Below, piece after piece: positions 1 through 13,105 of a stretch of DNA of 64,000 nucleotides (position 1 is its first letter; each line of letters begins with the position of its first letter). The notes beneath the pieces are model-generated. The model was not told where the DNA came from. It saw only the letters and a list, made by a program, of their open reading frames with translations, and did not search any database. This DNA is from Hippopus hippopus. Lineage: Eukaryota > Mollusca > Bivalvia > Cardiida > Cardiidae. The stretch covers positions 16,803,194 through 16,867,193 of the forward strand of contig OX328102.1 in NCBI GenBank assembly GCA_946811185.2. Direction: 5' to 3'. A program made the position numbers and the translations under genes.

Positions 1-1510
<1,510 letters not shown>

Positions 1511-1526
1511 TAAGATTATGTGATAT

Positions 1527-1753
1527 CAAATCTTTGCCATATCACAAAATTTTGGATTGGAACGAATTGAAAGCATTTGCAGACGACAAATCAAATGTTA
1601 GTTAAATGTTAATTTCTGTCTTTGATGGGGTAGACAACATAGTGAGAAAAGGAGAAAATGCTGGTTACCAGCATTTTCTCCTTTTCCCACAATGTTTCAA
1701 AAGCCTTCTCTTTTTGGGTCGTTAAAAGCAGGGATTGTGTGGTAAAGGGTTAA
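1527..1753. repeat. Palindromic TTAA MITE (MITE-1) copy
   Basis: A nearly full copy with the central palindrome GGAGAAAATGCTGGTTACCA and its mirror, ending TGGTAAAGGGTTAA. It lies just after the 5' splice site of the preceding IMPDH exon. Confidence 0.8.
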
Positions 1754-2299
1754 GGACAATGGAACATTGGGAGTGAATCCTCTAATCCTCGAAAGCGGTG
1801 TATAGTTGATTTGTAAGTCATTGAATATGTTCTAGTTGCTTTACTCAATACAGTAGATCAAGGTCAGAGATAGCATGACATGTAGGGTGTGATCTTGGAT
1901 CTAAACTTTCCATAACATGAGATTGTTTGATTAATTTGACACTATGAATTATGGCCGTATGAAGTTAATATTTATGTCTACAGCTTAGACACTGTTTTGA
2001 AAAAAGTGTTTTAGCAGATAAGATATATTTGATTTAGCCTTTTATCAAACCATCCCATGTTTTTAACAACCTTGAGAATGAGGTCTCATGAAAACATTAT
2101 TGGAAAAAGAGAAAATGCTGAGAATCATCATTTTCTTCTTTTCCCACAATTTTTACTTCTGTTTTGAAGACAAATTTCACCTTTTGAGCCACATTTAATA
2201 TGTCATCTGCAAATGCTTTCGATGTTTTTGGTTTTGATAAGTCCTAATTTTAGGGTCTAGTAAATAGTTTCACATTTTTTATCTTATTACAAATTTCAG

Positions 2300-2443
2300 T
2301 GAAAGTGACAAAATCAAGGTGGCCCAGGGGGTTTCGGGGTCCATAGCAGATAAGGGATCCATTCACAAATTTGTGCCCTATTTAATTGCTGGATTACAGC
2401 ATGGCTGCCAGGATATTGGGGCTAAAAGTCTTTCAAACTTAAG
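2300..2443 (+). CDS. IMPDH: IMP dehydrogenase, second visible exon
   Basis: It follows AAATTTCAG and is followed by GTCAGT. With the AG left by the previous exon it reads [20 protein letters not shown] and continues through [20 protein letters not shown] to SLSNLR. This is the conserved C-terminal part of the IMPDH barrel, including the region that supports the flap and a monovalent-cation-site neighbourhood in the family. Length 144 bp, phase 2 at both ends, in frame with the neighbouring exons. Confidence 0.93.
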
Positions 2444-2546
2444 GTCAGTAGTTAAATCATTTTATGCATATTTGATTTAGTTTTCTATAGATTTTTACCC
2501 ATTACTGTTCAGATTCATTTTTTATGCTGGAGCTGATGAGATTAGA

Positions 2547-2725
2547 GCCATGCTCTGTGAAAAGGAGGTTTAATGAATCTGCAGAAAGTATTGACCCATG
2601 TCAGTCTCTGCAGTCTGTGCACAGTTACTGTAGGTTAAAACCATTTGCTATTTGTAAATTTCCTGCATGTCCAAGGACCACACTACATCTTAAATCAGTT
2701 GGTTGTAAGACAAAATGGATTTTAT
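2547..2725. repeat. GAGCCATGCTC-family MITE (MITE-3) fragment
   Basis: Starts AGAGCCATGCTCTGTGAAAA and contains the characteristic CAGCCTGCGCAGTCTGTGCA-like segment (here diverged), then AAAATGGATTTTATGAATCC. A related copy lies at about 4190-4462. Full copies near 44,002 and 48,841 show the inverted ends. Confidence 0.6.
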
Positions 2726-3310
2726 GAATCCATAATCAGGTGACGACTTGCTTGATATATCATACTCTCTTTTGCCCTAGCATGGCTTATTTGTATTGTT
2801 GTGAAAGATTTCATGTCAATGAAATTCCAGATTATTTTACACCCCTCCCATAATGAACTAAAGGGGCAATACTGAAATTTTGTTGTATGTCTGACCGTCC
2901 AGCTGTTTGTTCGTAGGTGCAATTTGTGTTGTCTTCTCCATGGACAATTTACAAGCAAATTTTTGAAATTTAAATGGAAGCTGTCCTATTATAGAAATGT
3001 GTGAGCTTGGATGTTTTCTGTATGATTGGTAGGCTATTACAGGAATTATTGCCCTTTGAATGTACATGTATATGTGAAAAATAAGCCAATGATTTGGAAA
3101 GATTGTGAATGTTGGATATGTTGGAAAAAAGCCAGTGGCTTGGAAAGAATGTATAGCACTGGTTGAAGTAAACCCAGTTTTGTAGGAAATGGTGCCCAGA
3201 AAAACTGCTGAAAACTTCTTAAATCACCACAAAATTATCTCTACATTTACCTGAATTATGTTCATAACTTAAGAAGGTGTGTGTATAATAATATTCTGGG
3301 TATCCCAATA

Positions 3311-3704
3311 TTCAACTCTGTATCAGACAACAAAATTTTAGATTAGTCAAAATTGAAAGCATTTGCAAGCAACATATTAAGGTCTACGCCCCCTTACTCT
3401 CATATTAAAAGACGGAAGCTGCCGAGATTGGCCGAGTAGCCTTTAAGAAAAACTGATGTTCCACGATATTTACCGATGAGTAAGTGAGTCTACGGCCCCT
3501 AACTCTCATATAAAAAGACGGAAGCTGCCAAGATTGGGCGAATAGCGTTTACTTTTTTCTTAACAGGATTTGTCTTTTGATGATTTGAAAACATAGTAGG
3601 AAAAGAAGAAAATGCTGGGTACCAGCATTTTCTCCTTTTCCCACTTTGTTTTCAAAAAGCCTTCCTGATGGTTTATTAAAACTGGATTTTTTAGTGAAGG
3701 TTAA
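3311..3704. repeat. MITE-1 copy interrupted by a second TTAA MITE
   Basis: The left half of MITE-1 (CAGACAACAAAATTTTAGA, about 3322) stops at a TTAA at 3377. Sequence of the GGTCTACG family follows to about 3563, then the right half resumes with the central palindrome and ends GTGAAGGTTAA. Confidence 0.7.
3381..3559. repeat. GGTCTACG-family MITE (MITE-2), tandem or degenerate copy
   Basis: Holds one and a half units of the motif CCTAACTCTCATATTAAAAG ... GAAGCTGCCGAGATTGGCCG. It shares these with copies at 12,882 and 51,914. TTAA lies at both edges (3377 and 3560). Confidence 0.65.
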
Positions 3705-3763
3705 GTCTAGTGGGGGCAGCTAGCTTATAGTGATGAAAACCTGAGTTTTAAATTATTTTACAG

Positions 3764-3847
3764 GTCAATGATGTATTCTGGAGAATTGAAGTTTGAACGA
3801 AGAACAACATCAGCACAGATAGAAGGGGGCGTACACAATTTACATTC
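3764..3847 (+). CDS. IMPDH: IMP dehydrogenase, third visible exon
   Basis: An 84-bp exon between TTTTACAG and GTGAGT. It reads [20 protein letters not shown] then GGVHNLHS, matching the near-C-terminal segment of animal IMPDH. Phase 2 at both ends, so it joins the previous exon and the last short exon at 11,076 without a break. Confidence 0.92.
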
Positions 3848-6109
3848 GTGAGTACCAATGGCTACTTTGCTCACAAAAAATATTTTAAGAGTTGATTGCT
3901 TTCCTCTCTTTTACAACAAATTTACACTAAAATAAATTTGATGTAGAAAATATGAAAATATTGTGACAAACAAAGAATTTGAGAGAGAGTAATTTCTGTG
4001 TTCTTGGCTATGTTTTCTAAGGCCTTCTTTTGCCTGGATGTCAAAATGTGATCAGTGATACCTGAGGTTTTTCTTTAAGTTGGATTGTTTCAGAAATTCT
4101 ACTTACCAGGTACATTTTGAATTATTGAGATATCTTTCCTTTGATGGAAGAAAATTTTAAAAGAAAAGCGTAACTCATCTGAAATATACTTGACCCATGT
4201 TCTGTGAAAAGGGAATTTTATGCATCAGCAAAAAAGTATCAACTCGGGTCAGCCTGCACAGTCTGCTCAGGCTGCCCTATGTTGAAACTTATCGCTATTT
4301 GTAAATTTTCTACATGGTCAAGGACCATTCCACCTCAGGATTCAGCTGGTTGTTAGACAAAATGGATTTTATGAATGCATAATTATATAATGACTTGTTT
4401 GATGTAATTAATCACAGAGATGCCTTAGACCTCTTTTTACCAGAGCATAGCTAACATGTTTATCATCTGCTCAATGCAGTTTTAGGAACGGAATAGTCCT
4501 CTTGTTGAAAAGGTCTTTTTGAATGCTTGCCAAACCAAAATCTATGTGTGAATTACTTTGACTCTTCAAGAAACAACACTATTGTTGACTGGTCCAAATT
4601 GAATGCATTTGCAGACGTCAATTCAGAAGTGGATTATGTTACAATGCTTGAGCATAAAAAAAGTAAATAACAATGTGGGAAAGGAAAAAAATGCTGGCTA
4701 CCAGAATTTTCTCCTTTTATCATGCTTTTTTCAGAAGTCTTCTAATCCAGGTCGTTAAAACAGGGATTGTTAGGTTAAGGGTATCATACACAACTATGTG
4801 AAAATAAAATATGTTTTCAAAGTTTTGTTGGATTTTTAAAACTTAAAAAGAAGTTTGAGATTGAAAGAGCAAGAGATAGATAAAGAAAAGAGAGGAAGTC
4901 CAATGAGCGAAAGAAAGAAAAAAGGGAGGGAGGAAGATAGCTCATTTGACATTTTTATATTACCAGTGTTTTTCGTATTTAATCTCTGATGGTGAGTATA
5001 TGGTGTGAAAATCAACCTGCTACATGCAAAAAGCCATTATCTCCTATTACAAATAACATGAGATCATTGTTTGTTTTTACCACATCATTCTGTTTTGTGC
5101 TGTTGGCAGTTTTACCAGAATTCTTGTGACATATCCCTTAACCCATTAGCATATTGGCCATTATAGACCTGTCTGGACCTGAAAACACCAAGAGATATTT
5201 GAGGGAAAGGAAAATGTTTATGATGTATGAGATTGGAAATTCTATGAAAACAGGCTGTAACTTTTAATCTTTTATCAAACAGTATGAAGGAGAAGGCTTT
5301 TGAAAACATTGTGGGAAAAGAAGAAAATGCTGGTAACCAGCATTTTCTTCCTTTCCTGCAATGTTTTCTATCCTTTTAAAAGCAAGTAATATAACTAAAG
5401 CTGTATGTATTTCATTTTCTGCAAATGGTTTGAATTTGGAAGAATCTAAAACTTTGTCCTTTGGTTAAAAGTTACAAGGCAATATCTCTCTGTGTTAAAA
5501 GATACATTAGTATGGTACTATAGTGGGTTAAGTTTTACCCAAGGTAATCCCGCCCCTCTTTTGGAGTTTCTGAATATAACATTTCTTGTCTGTAATGAAA
5601 AACATATAATCTCTTCATTGTGTGATACTATTCACAGCTTTTTATCTCAGTTAGAATTTGTTTCTTTCTCTTTTTAAACTACTGAAAAATCATTCATATG
5701 GATCAATTCTGGGGATCTCTGTGACCCAATAATCAACCTTTTACCACGTAATCCCAAGTTTTATTTACCCTGAGAAAGAAGTCTTTTGAAAACATCTTTG
5801 TAACCAGCTTTGTCTCCTTTTCCCACGTTCTTTTCTACCCTGTCACAAACAAATCCCTTGATTTGGGCACAATTAATGTGTTGTCTGCAAATGCCCATAT
5901 TGTAGATGAGTCTAAGATAGTGTCGTCTGATAATGAGTAAACTGATTACCTGTGAACTGTTGTAGCATACAGCTTTGTAAATGTCATTTTCAAATAGGAA
6001 TTACATGAATCAAACTATGAGACATGATGGAAAAAGTCCACAGAATGAATTTATCCTGTTACTGCAGTGTTTTATAAATTTGTTTGCTGCAAGATAAAAC
6101 AAGGTCTTA

Positions 6110-7203
6110 CAGTGCTCTCAATAAGGGCCCATTTCAGGAATTTTTGTAGTTCCATGTTCGAATTTTAGGAATTTTTTTTAAAAAATCAGGAATTTTTTTT
6201 TTTTTTTTTCTGCATCAGTCAATGTGGTCATAGGCTTACATTTATTTTGATTGTGGTGCGGAATGTCTAATCCTAATATCAAACCCTATGTTGTGATAAT
6301 AGATTACTCTAAAGTTTTATCCAGAAAGACACGTCTTTAGGATAACCATATCGTAATAGGGTTAGAAGTGCATATATATCTATAACAACACTGATTATGA
6401 TCTGTGATTGGCTGGCAATGATGGACCATGGTACTTTAAATTAAGAATAAATAATTTCTTTCGTCATTTCTTCCAAACCAAGTGAACATGCTAACCCATC
6501 TACCTTGAATTTTTTGATGTGCATGACTTTCTTTTAGTTTCTTAGTGGATATTGGAAGAGACATATCTCGGATAGATGTGGTTTCCTTCGTAACGACGAT
6601 CACGTCGCCCGATGATTTTTTAAAGAAATTTGCCAAAGAGCGCTGCATAATTCCCAAAAGAAATGCATAACGAAACTATAATCTGCCGATTTTTAAAGAG
6701 TTGGACAAATATTTGATATTACTCGATTGTTTCAATTTCTTTCATGTTGCATGTTTGCAAACAAACAACATTCCCCGATCTTCGATTGCGTGTCTTATTA
6801 ATTGCAATTATCCGTTAATTTCTACAGCTGCAGTCAAATTAAAGACGGTTGATTACTTACCGACCGACCAATTAAACGCTTACCATAATCCGTTCATAAT
6901 TGGATAAACAATTGCATATGTGTAATTGACATCTCTACACCGTAATCCGGATCACCAAAACGCTTTAACATGATTAGAGACTCTTTGTAAAGCGTTTTCC
7001 TTACATTGAATAGACGATATCAAAGTTTTCCACACGCGTTAAACCCTTTTTGCATTGTTTTTTGAAAAAACGTCCGGGTTGAAATTCTCAGACGTTTTTG
7101 TCAAAATCTGGACGTAAAAAAAACGTCCGGCTTTCAAAATGCCAACGTTTTTTCTCAAAATTTGGACTTAATATACGTTGACGTCCACTTATTGAGAGCA
7201 CTG
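6110..7203. mobile_element. 1.1 kb non-autonomous DNA transposon with 7-bp target duplication
   Basis: The ends are inverted: CAGTGCTCTCAATAAG at 6110 and CTTATTGAGAGCACTG ending at 7203. The 7 bases GGTCTTA occur directly outside both ends (6103-6109 and 7204-7210). The right subterminal part has repeated ACGTCCG / GGACGT motifs (about 7066-7180). I see no transposase. A 7-8 bp duplication points to the hAT or P superfamily; the sequence does not decide which. Confidence 0.85.
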
Positions 7204-8029
7204 GGTCTTAGGTGTAGGAAAGGGCTGAGTTTCAAAGTTTTCATTTTGTCATTATGCATTCTAGTTTTCAGAGATAGAAAATGATGTTTGTTTATTGAAA
7301 CATGTACTTGATCTAGTTTGAACCCCTTTTAGCAATTGCCACTTGAAAGTTTGTTTCCCTGTGTAAGGACCGAGCCCCATTATTTGTGTCAATTAAGTTC
7401 TTGACTTTTCAATGAATAGTAGTTTTTGCATTCCTGTTTTGCTAACATGTTCATATGTGTATGTTTGTGTGTGGAATGGGGGCTAGGGACTTCATGTCAA
7501 AACTGCTGAAATGTTTTGCTATTGAACAGTATTTCTTTACATTGGTAGACCATCATATTCAATAGGGGGTGTTGAAAAGTCAGTGCTATTTCTGTTGAAA
7601 TTGTTTGTTAAAGAATAGTATATCTCTGATAGAACATTATAATTATTCATGTAGGGGGAGGGGATAATGCCAGCCCTGTTGTTATGCTTTTCCATCAGAT
7701 GGTATTTCCCTGTTCTTGTGCCATGACCCTGTGTGGCTTGATGACTAAGGCATTGGATTTGTATTACAGATGCTCTGGGTTAGATCTGGCCACTCCTGCT
7801 GGTCCAAAAGAGATCTTAGTATCATAAAAGTTGTAGCATGGAAGTGTCCCTACCTCATTACTACACAACAAAAGTTTAAACTTGTGCATATTGAATGCAC
7901 TGATAGGTTTGTCTATGGTAGGATAGAAAATGTTGTAGAAAAAGGAGAAAGTTCTGGTTACTAACATTTTATCTCTGCAACTATGTTTTCAAAAGCCTTC
8001 TCCCTCAGAGCTGGAAAAAGAAAGAGTTA

Positions 8030-9243
8030 CAGTAAAATCTCGATATTTCCAATCTCGAAAATTCGAGGACCCCATATTTTTCGAGGAATTTCCATAGTCC
8101 CAGCAAAAACTCCACTATATAGAACCAAAAATAGATCGGTAATTTCGAGTCTCGATAGTCTGAAAATTCGAAGACATGTGCTGGTCCCTGTCATCAATTT
8201 GCCTCTTTAAATTGATTGTTGATTCGAACACATTATTTTCTCACCTCTCAATTAATTGTTTTCACACCTTTCCCAGCAAAGGAATTTTCGGCGTCGGCCC
8301 GTCCATGGTGTAGTGTAAGTTTTACAATCTATTACAATTACAACCGGAGATTCATACTACAATACGATTTTGAAAAGGAGTGGACCTTGATTTGATAATA
8401 AGAGGTTAATTATGTTAAGTTTGACATGTTTGCTTCTACCACCCCTTCCTTTGATTATGTTGTTTGATATTTCATTTTATAAAATCACTCGAGTATTTCA
8501 TTCCTGATTAGACAACTGATTTTATCCCCGACTTCATTTTTTTTACGTATGTGTGTACATCACAAGTTCAAAGTCAATTTTGATGCTAAAAAGAGTTTGA
8601 AGCATATGTGATCGGAGGATGTCTCATTTTTTATCATTTTTCGTGTCTATCTATTTTTAGCATCAGGTTTTCCCGCCTTCATTCTTCGATCGTTTTCAAC
8701 ACTTTTCAAATCGCGATATTCAAAGATATTTCATTGAAACATCGGTATCCGAGGAACTTAAATCCATACATGTGTAGGCTTAAATATTTTTGATACCATA
8801 TTATATCCTACCCTTCTGCTGTTTTCTTAGGTCAAAAATAATAATGCACTTTCTTTCCCGTGGGGTGACAGTTAATGGGGGCGAATACAACAGGGCAAAT
8901 TTTACGAATTTGAAAGAAAAACTAGAGTAGGGGCCTACCAACCTTTCCAAAACCTCACAGAATGAAAGGAATTTTAACGTGACTTATTTCCAAGAACTCG
9001 TATGGTCAGATTCGCTGCATTTAGAGAAAGTAACCCTTTTGATATGATATTCTTTGAATATTATGAAAAATGAGAATGAAAACTCGGATTTATTGGGGGT
9101 GGGGGGTTTAGTAGATGTTAACTTTACTTGCCGATCTTGAACGGAATTCATTTTTTCACGGACATTTTGGATAATTCGAAAACCGCGATAATTCGAATAT
9201 TTTGCTTGTCCCCTTGGGACTTCGAATTATCGAGGTTTTAATG
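8030..9243. mobile_element. pogo/Tigger-like non-autonomous element
   Basis: The left end CAGTAAAATCTCGATA and right end TATCGAGGTTTTAATG are inverted, and TA lies on each side (8028-8029, 9244-9245). CAGTAAAACCTCGATAATTCG-like ends are typical of pogo/Tigger/Jerky elements that duplicate TA. Further TTCGAATTAT motifs lie inside the right end. No open transposase frame remains. It appears to interrupt a MITE-1 copy that starts near 7856. Confidence 0.75.
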
Positions 9244-9829
9244 TATTTGGTAATAATAAAGTTAAAAGATTGGTCCCAGTGGGGGAAAGGGTGTGTTGTG
9301 AATTGCTCTCTGGTGAGCGATTAAGGACCATTTTGGCCTTTTCATTGGAAACCTTCTTGCCAAAATCCTTTCTGTCAGAGTTCATTGATATTTGGTATGA
9401 ATGATACTCGATTAGACCTGCTTGTATTCATTAACATCATCTTGGCATGTGAAAATAATGGAGTTTTTTTTCCTGAGGGGACGGGGGATAGTAGGCTTAT
9501 TTTCTCAATGAAATTTATTACAATACAGATTTTTTACAGTGCAACAATTGTTTATGCTATTCACATGTATGGCACATTTAATTTATAAGGCAGTGGTGCC
9601 GTACAGGGCGCTCATAGCCCTCTTGTTTTTATTGTGACCAGCTAGTTTTTCAATAGATATTTTTGTGCAGGCAGTCACAGTGTCAAGTATCATTCATCTT
9701 TAACCTATTACCCTCTTTACCAAATTGAAACATCAAGGTAACTTAAAGCAATACAACGTAAAATTATGTTCTAGAACATGAATACCAAATAACAACATTA
9801 TGACAAATTTCTCATTTTGCCATAATATA

Positions 9830-10039
9830 TTAACTCTTTACCAGATGACAAAATTGTAGAGTGGTCCAAATTAAAAGCATTTGCAGACCACAAATTAAAT
9901 GTTACTCAGAGTATGAAATTTCTTTGAAAGGGTAGAAAACATCATGGTAAAAGGAGAAAATTTTCTCCATTTCCCACATTGTTTTCAAAAGCCTTCAACA
10001 GGGTTGTTAAAACTCTGCATTGTTTGATAAAGGGTTTAA
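9830..10039. repeat. MITE-1 copy
   Basis: TTAACTCTTTACCAGATGAC at the left and GATAAAGGGTTTAA at the right; the central palindrome is half deleted (only GGAGAAAA-TTTTCTCC remains). Confidence 0.75.
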
Positions 10040-11075
10040 AAAATTGTTTTCCTCAATAGGCAAAATTTTGTGATCATGTGCAGGAGGTATTTTGGTAATT
10101 ATGTTGAAATGTTGATTTTTTTTTTTCTTTAAAGTCAGCATGTTTTTTCTCTGAAAAGTTAAGTTTTATCTCATAATGTTGATAAAGCAAGATAGTTTTT
10201 TGTTATATTTCTTTGACATACATGTTTCTCTTGTTTTGTTTTCTTGGTACATTGTTTATGCCTATGGAAAGAGAATATCAGATAGTTTATCACTTTCATA
10301 TTTTTCCTGCCATTTTTGTGGTTATAAATAGCCCAAAGGAATTGTTTAGTTCACTCAAATGATATATTAATCCTTTACCAAACAATTCCATATTTTTATG
10401 GCTCAACGGAGAACTTTTGAAAACCTCTTTGGAAAAGGAGAAAATGCTGTTAACCAGGATATTCTCTTTTTCCTATGGTGCTTTCTATGCTCTGAAAAAC
10501 AAATTCCATAATGGTAATCACACTTGATTTGTCCTCTGCAAAACCTAAATATAAAGGTATGTAATCGTAAGGTTTATATGTTCAGAATATCCAACGAGAT
10601 GGCAAGACGGTGTAGATCAATAAATAGGCTGCATAGTCCTTGCATACTGGTCCTGATCAGCATTATATGCCTAAGAAAGATGAGAGTTGCATTTGCATTT
10701 TCGTCAGATTGTTTTATCAATTACATGTGGTTTGTTAAGAAAACACTCTTTTTCGGGAAATTTTAATGAATGAACAATTTCTGTAATTAAATGTCTTAGC
10801 TGTTTACCAAACGACATTTGGACTGGACTGAATTGAAAGCATTTGCAGACAACAAATTACTAGTAAGTCTTGCTTAAATGTTGATTTCTGTATCTGATAG
10901 GGGAGAAAACATTGTGAGGAAAGGAGAAAATGCTGGTTACCATCATTTTCTCCTTTTACCACAATGTTTTCAAAGCCTTTTAAGAAGTCTGAAATAGCTG
11001 TGTTTATCCAAATATGTGGCAACATTAGAGTTTAGATAGAAAAATAAATATTTGCTTTTGTTCCATATTTTTCAG

Positions 11076-11097
11076 GTATGAAAAGAGATTGTATTAA
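11076..11097 (+). CDS. IMPDH: IMP dehydrogenase, terminal micro-exon
   Basis: After ATTTTTCAG the sequence completes the Ser codon and codes YEKRLY followed by TAA. Animal IMPDH ends in YEKRLF, so this is the true C-terminus. The preceding intron is 7,228 bp long and is filled with transposon copies. No clear AATAAA lies within 250 bases; the nearest is near 11,424. Confidence 0.88.
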
Positions 11098-11803
11098 AGG
11101 TCTAAACAGAAGATTACAAAAGAAACACCGGAGAGGACTTATGTTTATTCAAGTGGATGTGCAATTACTAACAGATTATGAGTTCAACACTGGCATTATA
11201 ACGCAGTATAACATCTAATTGACATTACAAAAAGTGATTCACATGCTTAATTCGGCATTAGCTTCTTTTCATTTAAAGCCAGTCGCAATTTAGTTCATTT
11301 TGGGAACAGTGTCAATCAAGATCAAATTGCATAGAATGTGCATGTAAATCTTTACTATGTTACATACTTTTAGGCTAAGCCAAACCAAAACCATTAGCAG
11401 ATGACATATTGGATGTAACCCAAATAAAACGGTTTATCTTTAAATGCATAAAAAAACATTCTGGTACCAAGTAGAAAATGCTGGTAACCATCATTTTCTG
11501 GGTTTTTTTTTTTTTCCCCACAATGTTTCTAGCCCTTTCAGAGGCAAATTCTGTCTTTTGAAACATGTTGTTATCATCAAACTTGGACAAGTGTAACATT
11601 TTGGGTTTTTTTTTTGTAATGAGTTTTGGGGTGGCCCAGTTTATTAAACTGTGATTGTTGTTTGATTTCAAATTTCATGGGGCAGATGCAGGTAAAGAAA
11701 AATCTTGTTTTGCTCTTTGCTTGATGCATGTCACATCAACACAAAAATCATTTAATTAAGCAAATCAGAGTTTTATGCAGTCACTGATTCATGTCTGATC
11801 ATA

Positions 11804-12026
11804 TTAACTCTTTACCAGACGACAAAGTTGTAGACTAGTCCAAATCCAAAGACATTTGCAGACAACAAATCATATGCAAATTGGTGTGATTTTTATTTGA
11901 AACAGAAAAAACATTGTGGGAAAAGAAGAAAATGCTGGTTACCAGCATTTTCTCCTTTTTCCACAATGTTTTCAAAAGCCTTATCCAGTGGTTGTTACAA
12001 CTGGAAACTGTGTGGTAAAGGGTTAA
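11804..12026. repeat. MITE-1 copy with TTAA at both ends
   Basis: Begins TTAACTCTTTACCAGACGAC and ends GTGTGGTAAAGGGTTAA, with the full central palindrome near 11,915-11,975. Confidence 0.85.
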
Positions 12027-12284
12027 AACAATCACTATTCAAATTTGACTAGATCTATTTACCTTTTTTAGAATGCTTTTGTGAGAGGGGCATTTGTTTG
12101 TTACAAACAAATATTACTTTTTCCACAAACTTCACTACATCATTCAGAAAATGCTTTCTCCTTTCCTTCTAAGTTTAATTACACAAAGTGAAAAACATCA
12201 GTATTGAATTCATTGTAGGGAGGCAGAAGTAGTTGCTTTTTCTACAATATTTGCAAAAGCTGTCAGTATTTTATTGCATAGTTT

Positions 12285-12530
12285 TTAACCTTTTCCCACA
12301 GAACAAAATTTAAGACTTGTCCAAATTGAAAGCATTTCCAGACAACAAGATAAATGTGACTCAATAATTGCAATTTATCTATGGAAGATCAGTAAACATT
12401 GTGGGGGGGGGGGGGGGGGGGGGAGAGGAGAAAATGCTGGTTACCAGCATTTTCTCCTTTTCCCACAATGTTTTAAAAGGCCTTCCTCTTCAGAGTTGTT
12501 AAAAGTTGGAATTATGTGGGAAAAGGTTAA
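12285..12530. repeat. MITE-1 copy carrying a poly-G tract
   Basis: TTAA at both edges. About twenty Gs in a row (about 12,404-12,423) replace the usual GGGAAAA of the left palindrome arm, an expansion of a short G run. Confidence 0.8.
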
Positions 12531-12589
12531 GCCATAATTGTATTGCACTTGGTTGAACACCTTACTGTATTTGAAGATTATAGAATACA

Positions 12590-12817
12590 TTAACTCTTTA
12601 CCAGACAACAAAATTTTAGACTGGGCTAAATTGAAAGCAGTTGCGCACAACAATTTTGATGTAGTTCAAATTCTGATTTCTGTCTTTGATAGGGTAGAAA
12701 ACATTGTGGGAAAAGGAGAAAATGTTGGTTACCAGCATTTTCTCCTTTTCCAACGATGTTTTCAAAAGGCTTTCTTCTCAGGGTCGTTAAAACTCGGGAT
12801 TGTGTGGTAAAGGGTTA
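12590..12817. repeat. MITE-1 copy with TTAA at both ends
   Basis: Close to consensus: TTAACTCTTTACCAGACAAC at left, central palindrome near 12,705-12,770, TGTGGTAAAGGGTTAA at right. It lies only 60 bp from the previous copy in the same orientation. Confidence 0.85.
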
Positions 12818-12881
12818 AGATGTCTTTGTACTTTATCCCTGTGGCTCGTAAATGATAAAATAAATTTTTAAGTTCAATTAA

Positions 12882-13105
12882 GGTCTACGGCCCCTAACTC
12901 TCATATTAAAAGATGGATGCGGCTGAGATTGGCCAAATAGCCTTTACGAAAATGTCGATGTTACATGATATTTACCAATGAGTTAGAGTGTCTTTGGCCC
13001 TTAACTATCATAATAAAAGACAGAAGCTGCCGAGATTGGCCGAATAGCCTTTACGAAAAAGTCTATGTTACACGATATTTACCGATGAGTTAGGGGTTGT
13101 AATCG
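12882..13105. repeat. MITE-2 (GGTCTACG family) double unit
   Basis: Two head-to-tail units of about 110 bp, each with CTGCCGAGATTGGCC-like and CACGATATTTACCGATGAGT segments. TTAA lies at 12,878 and 13,106. Confidence 0.7.
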
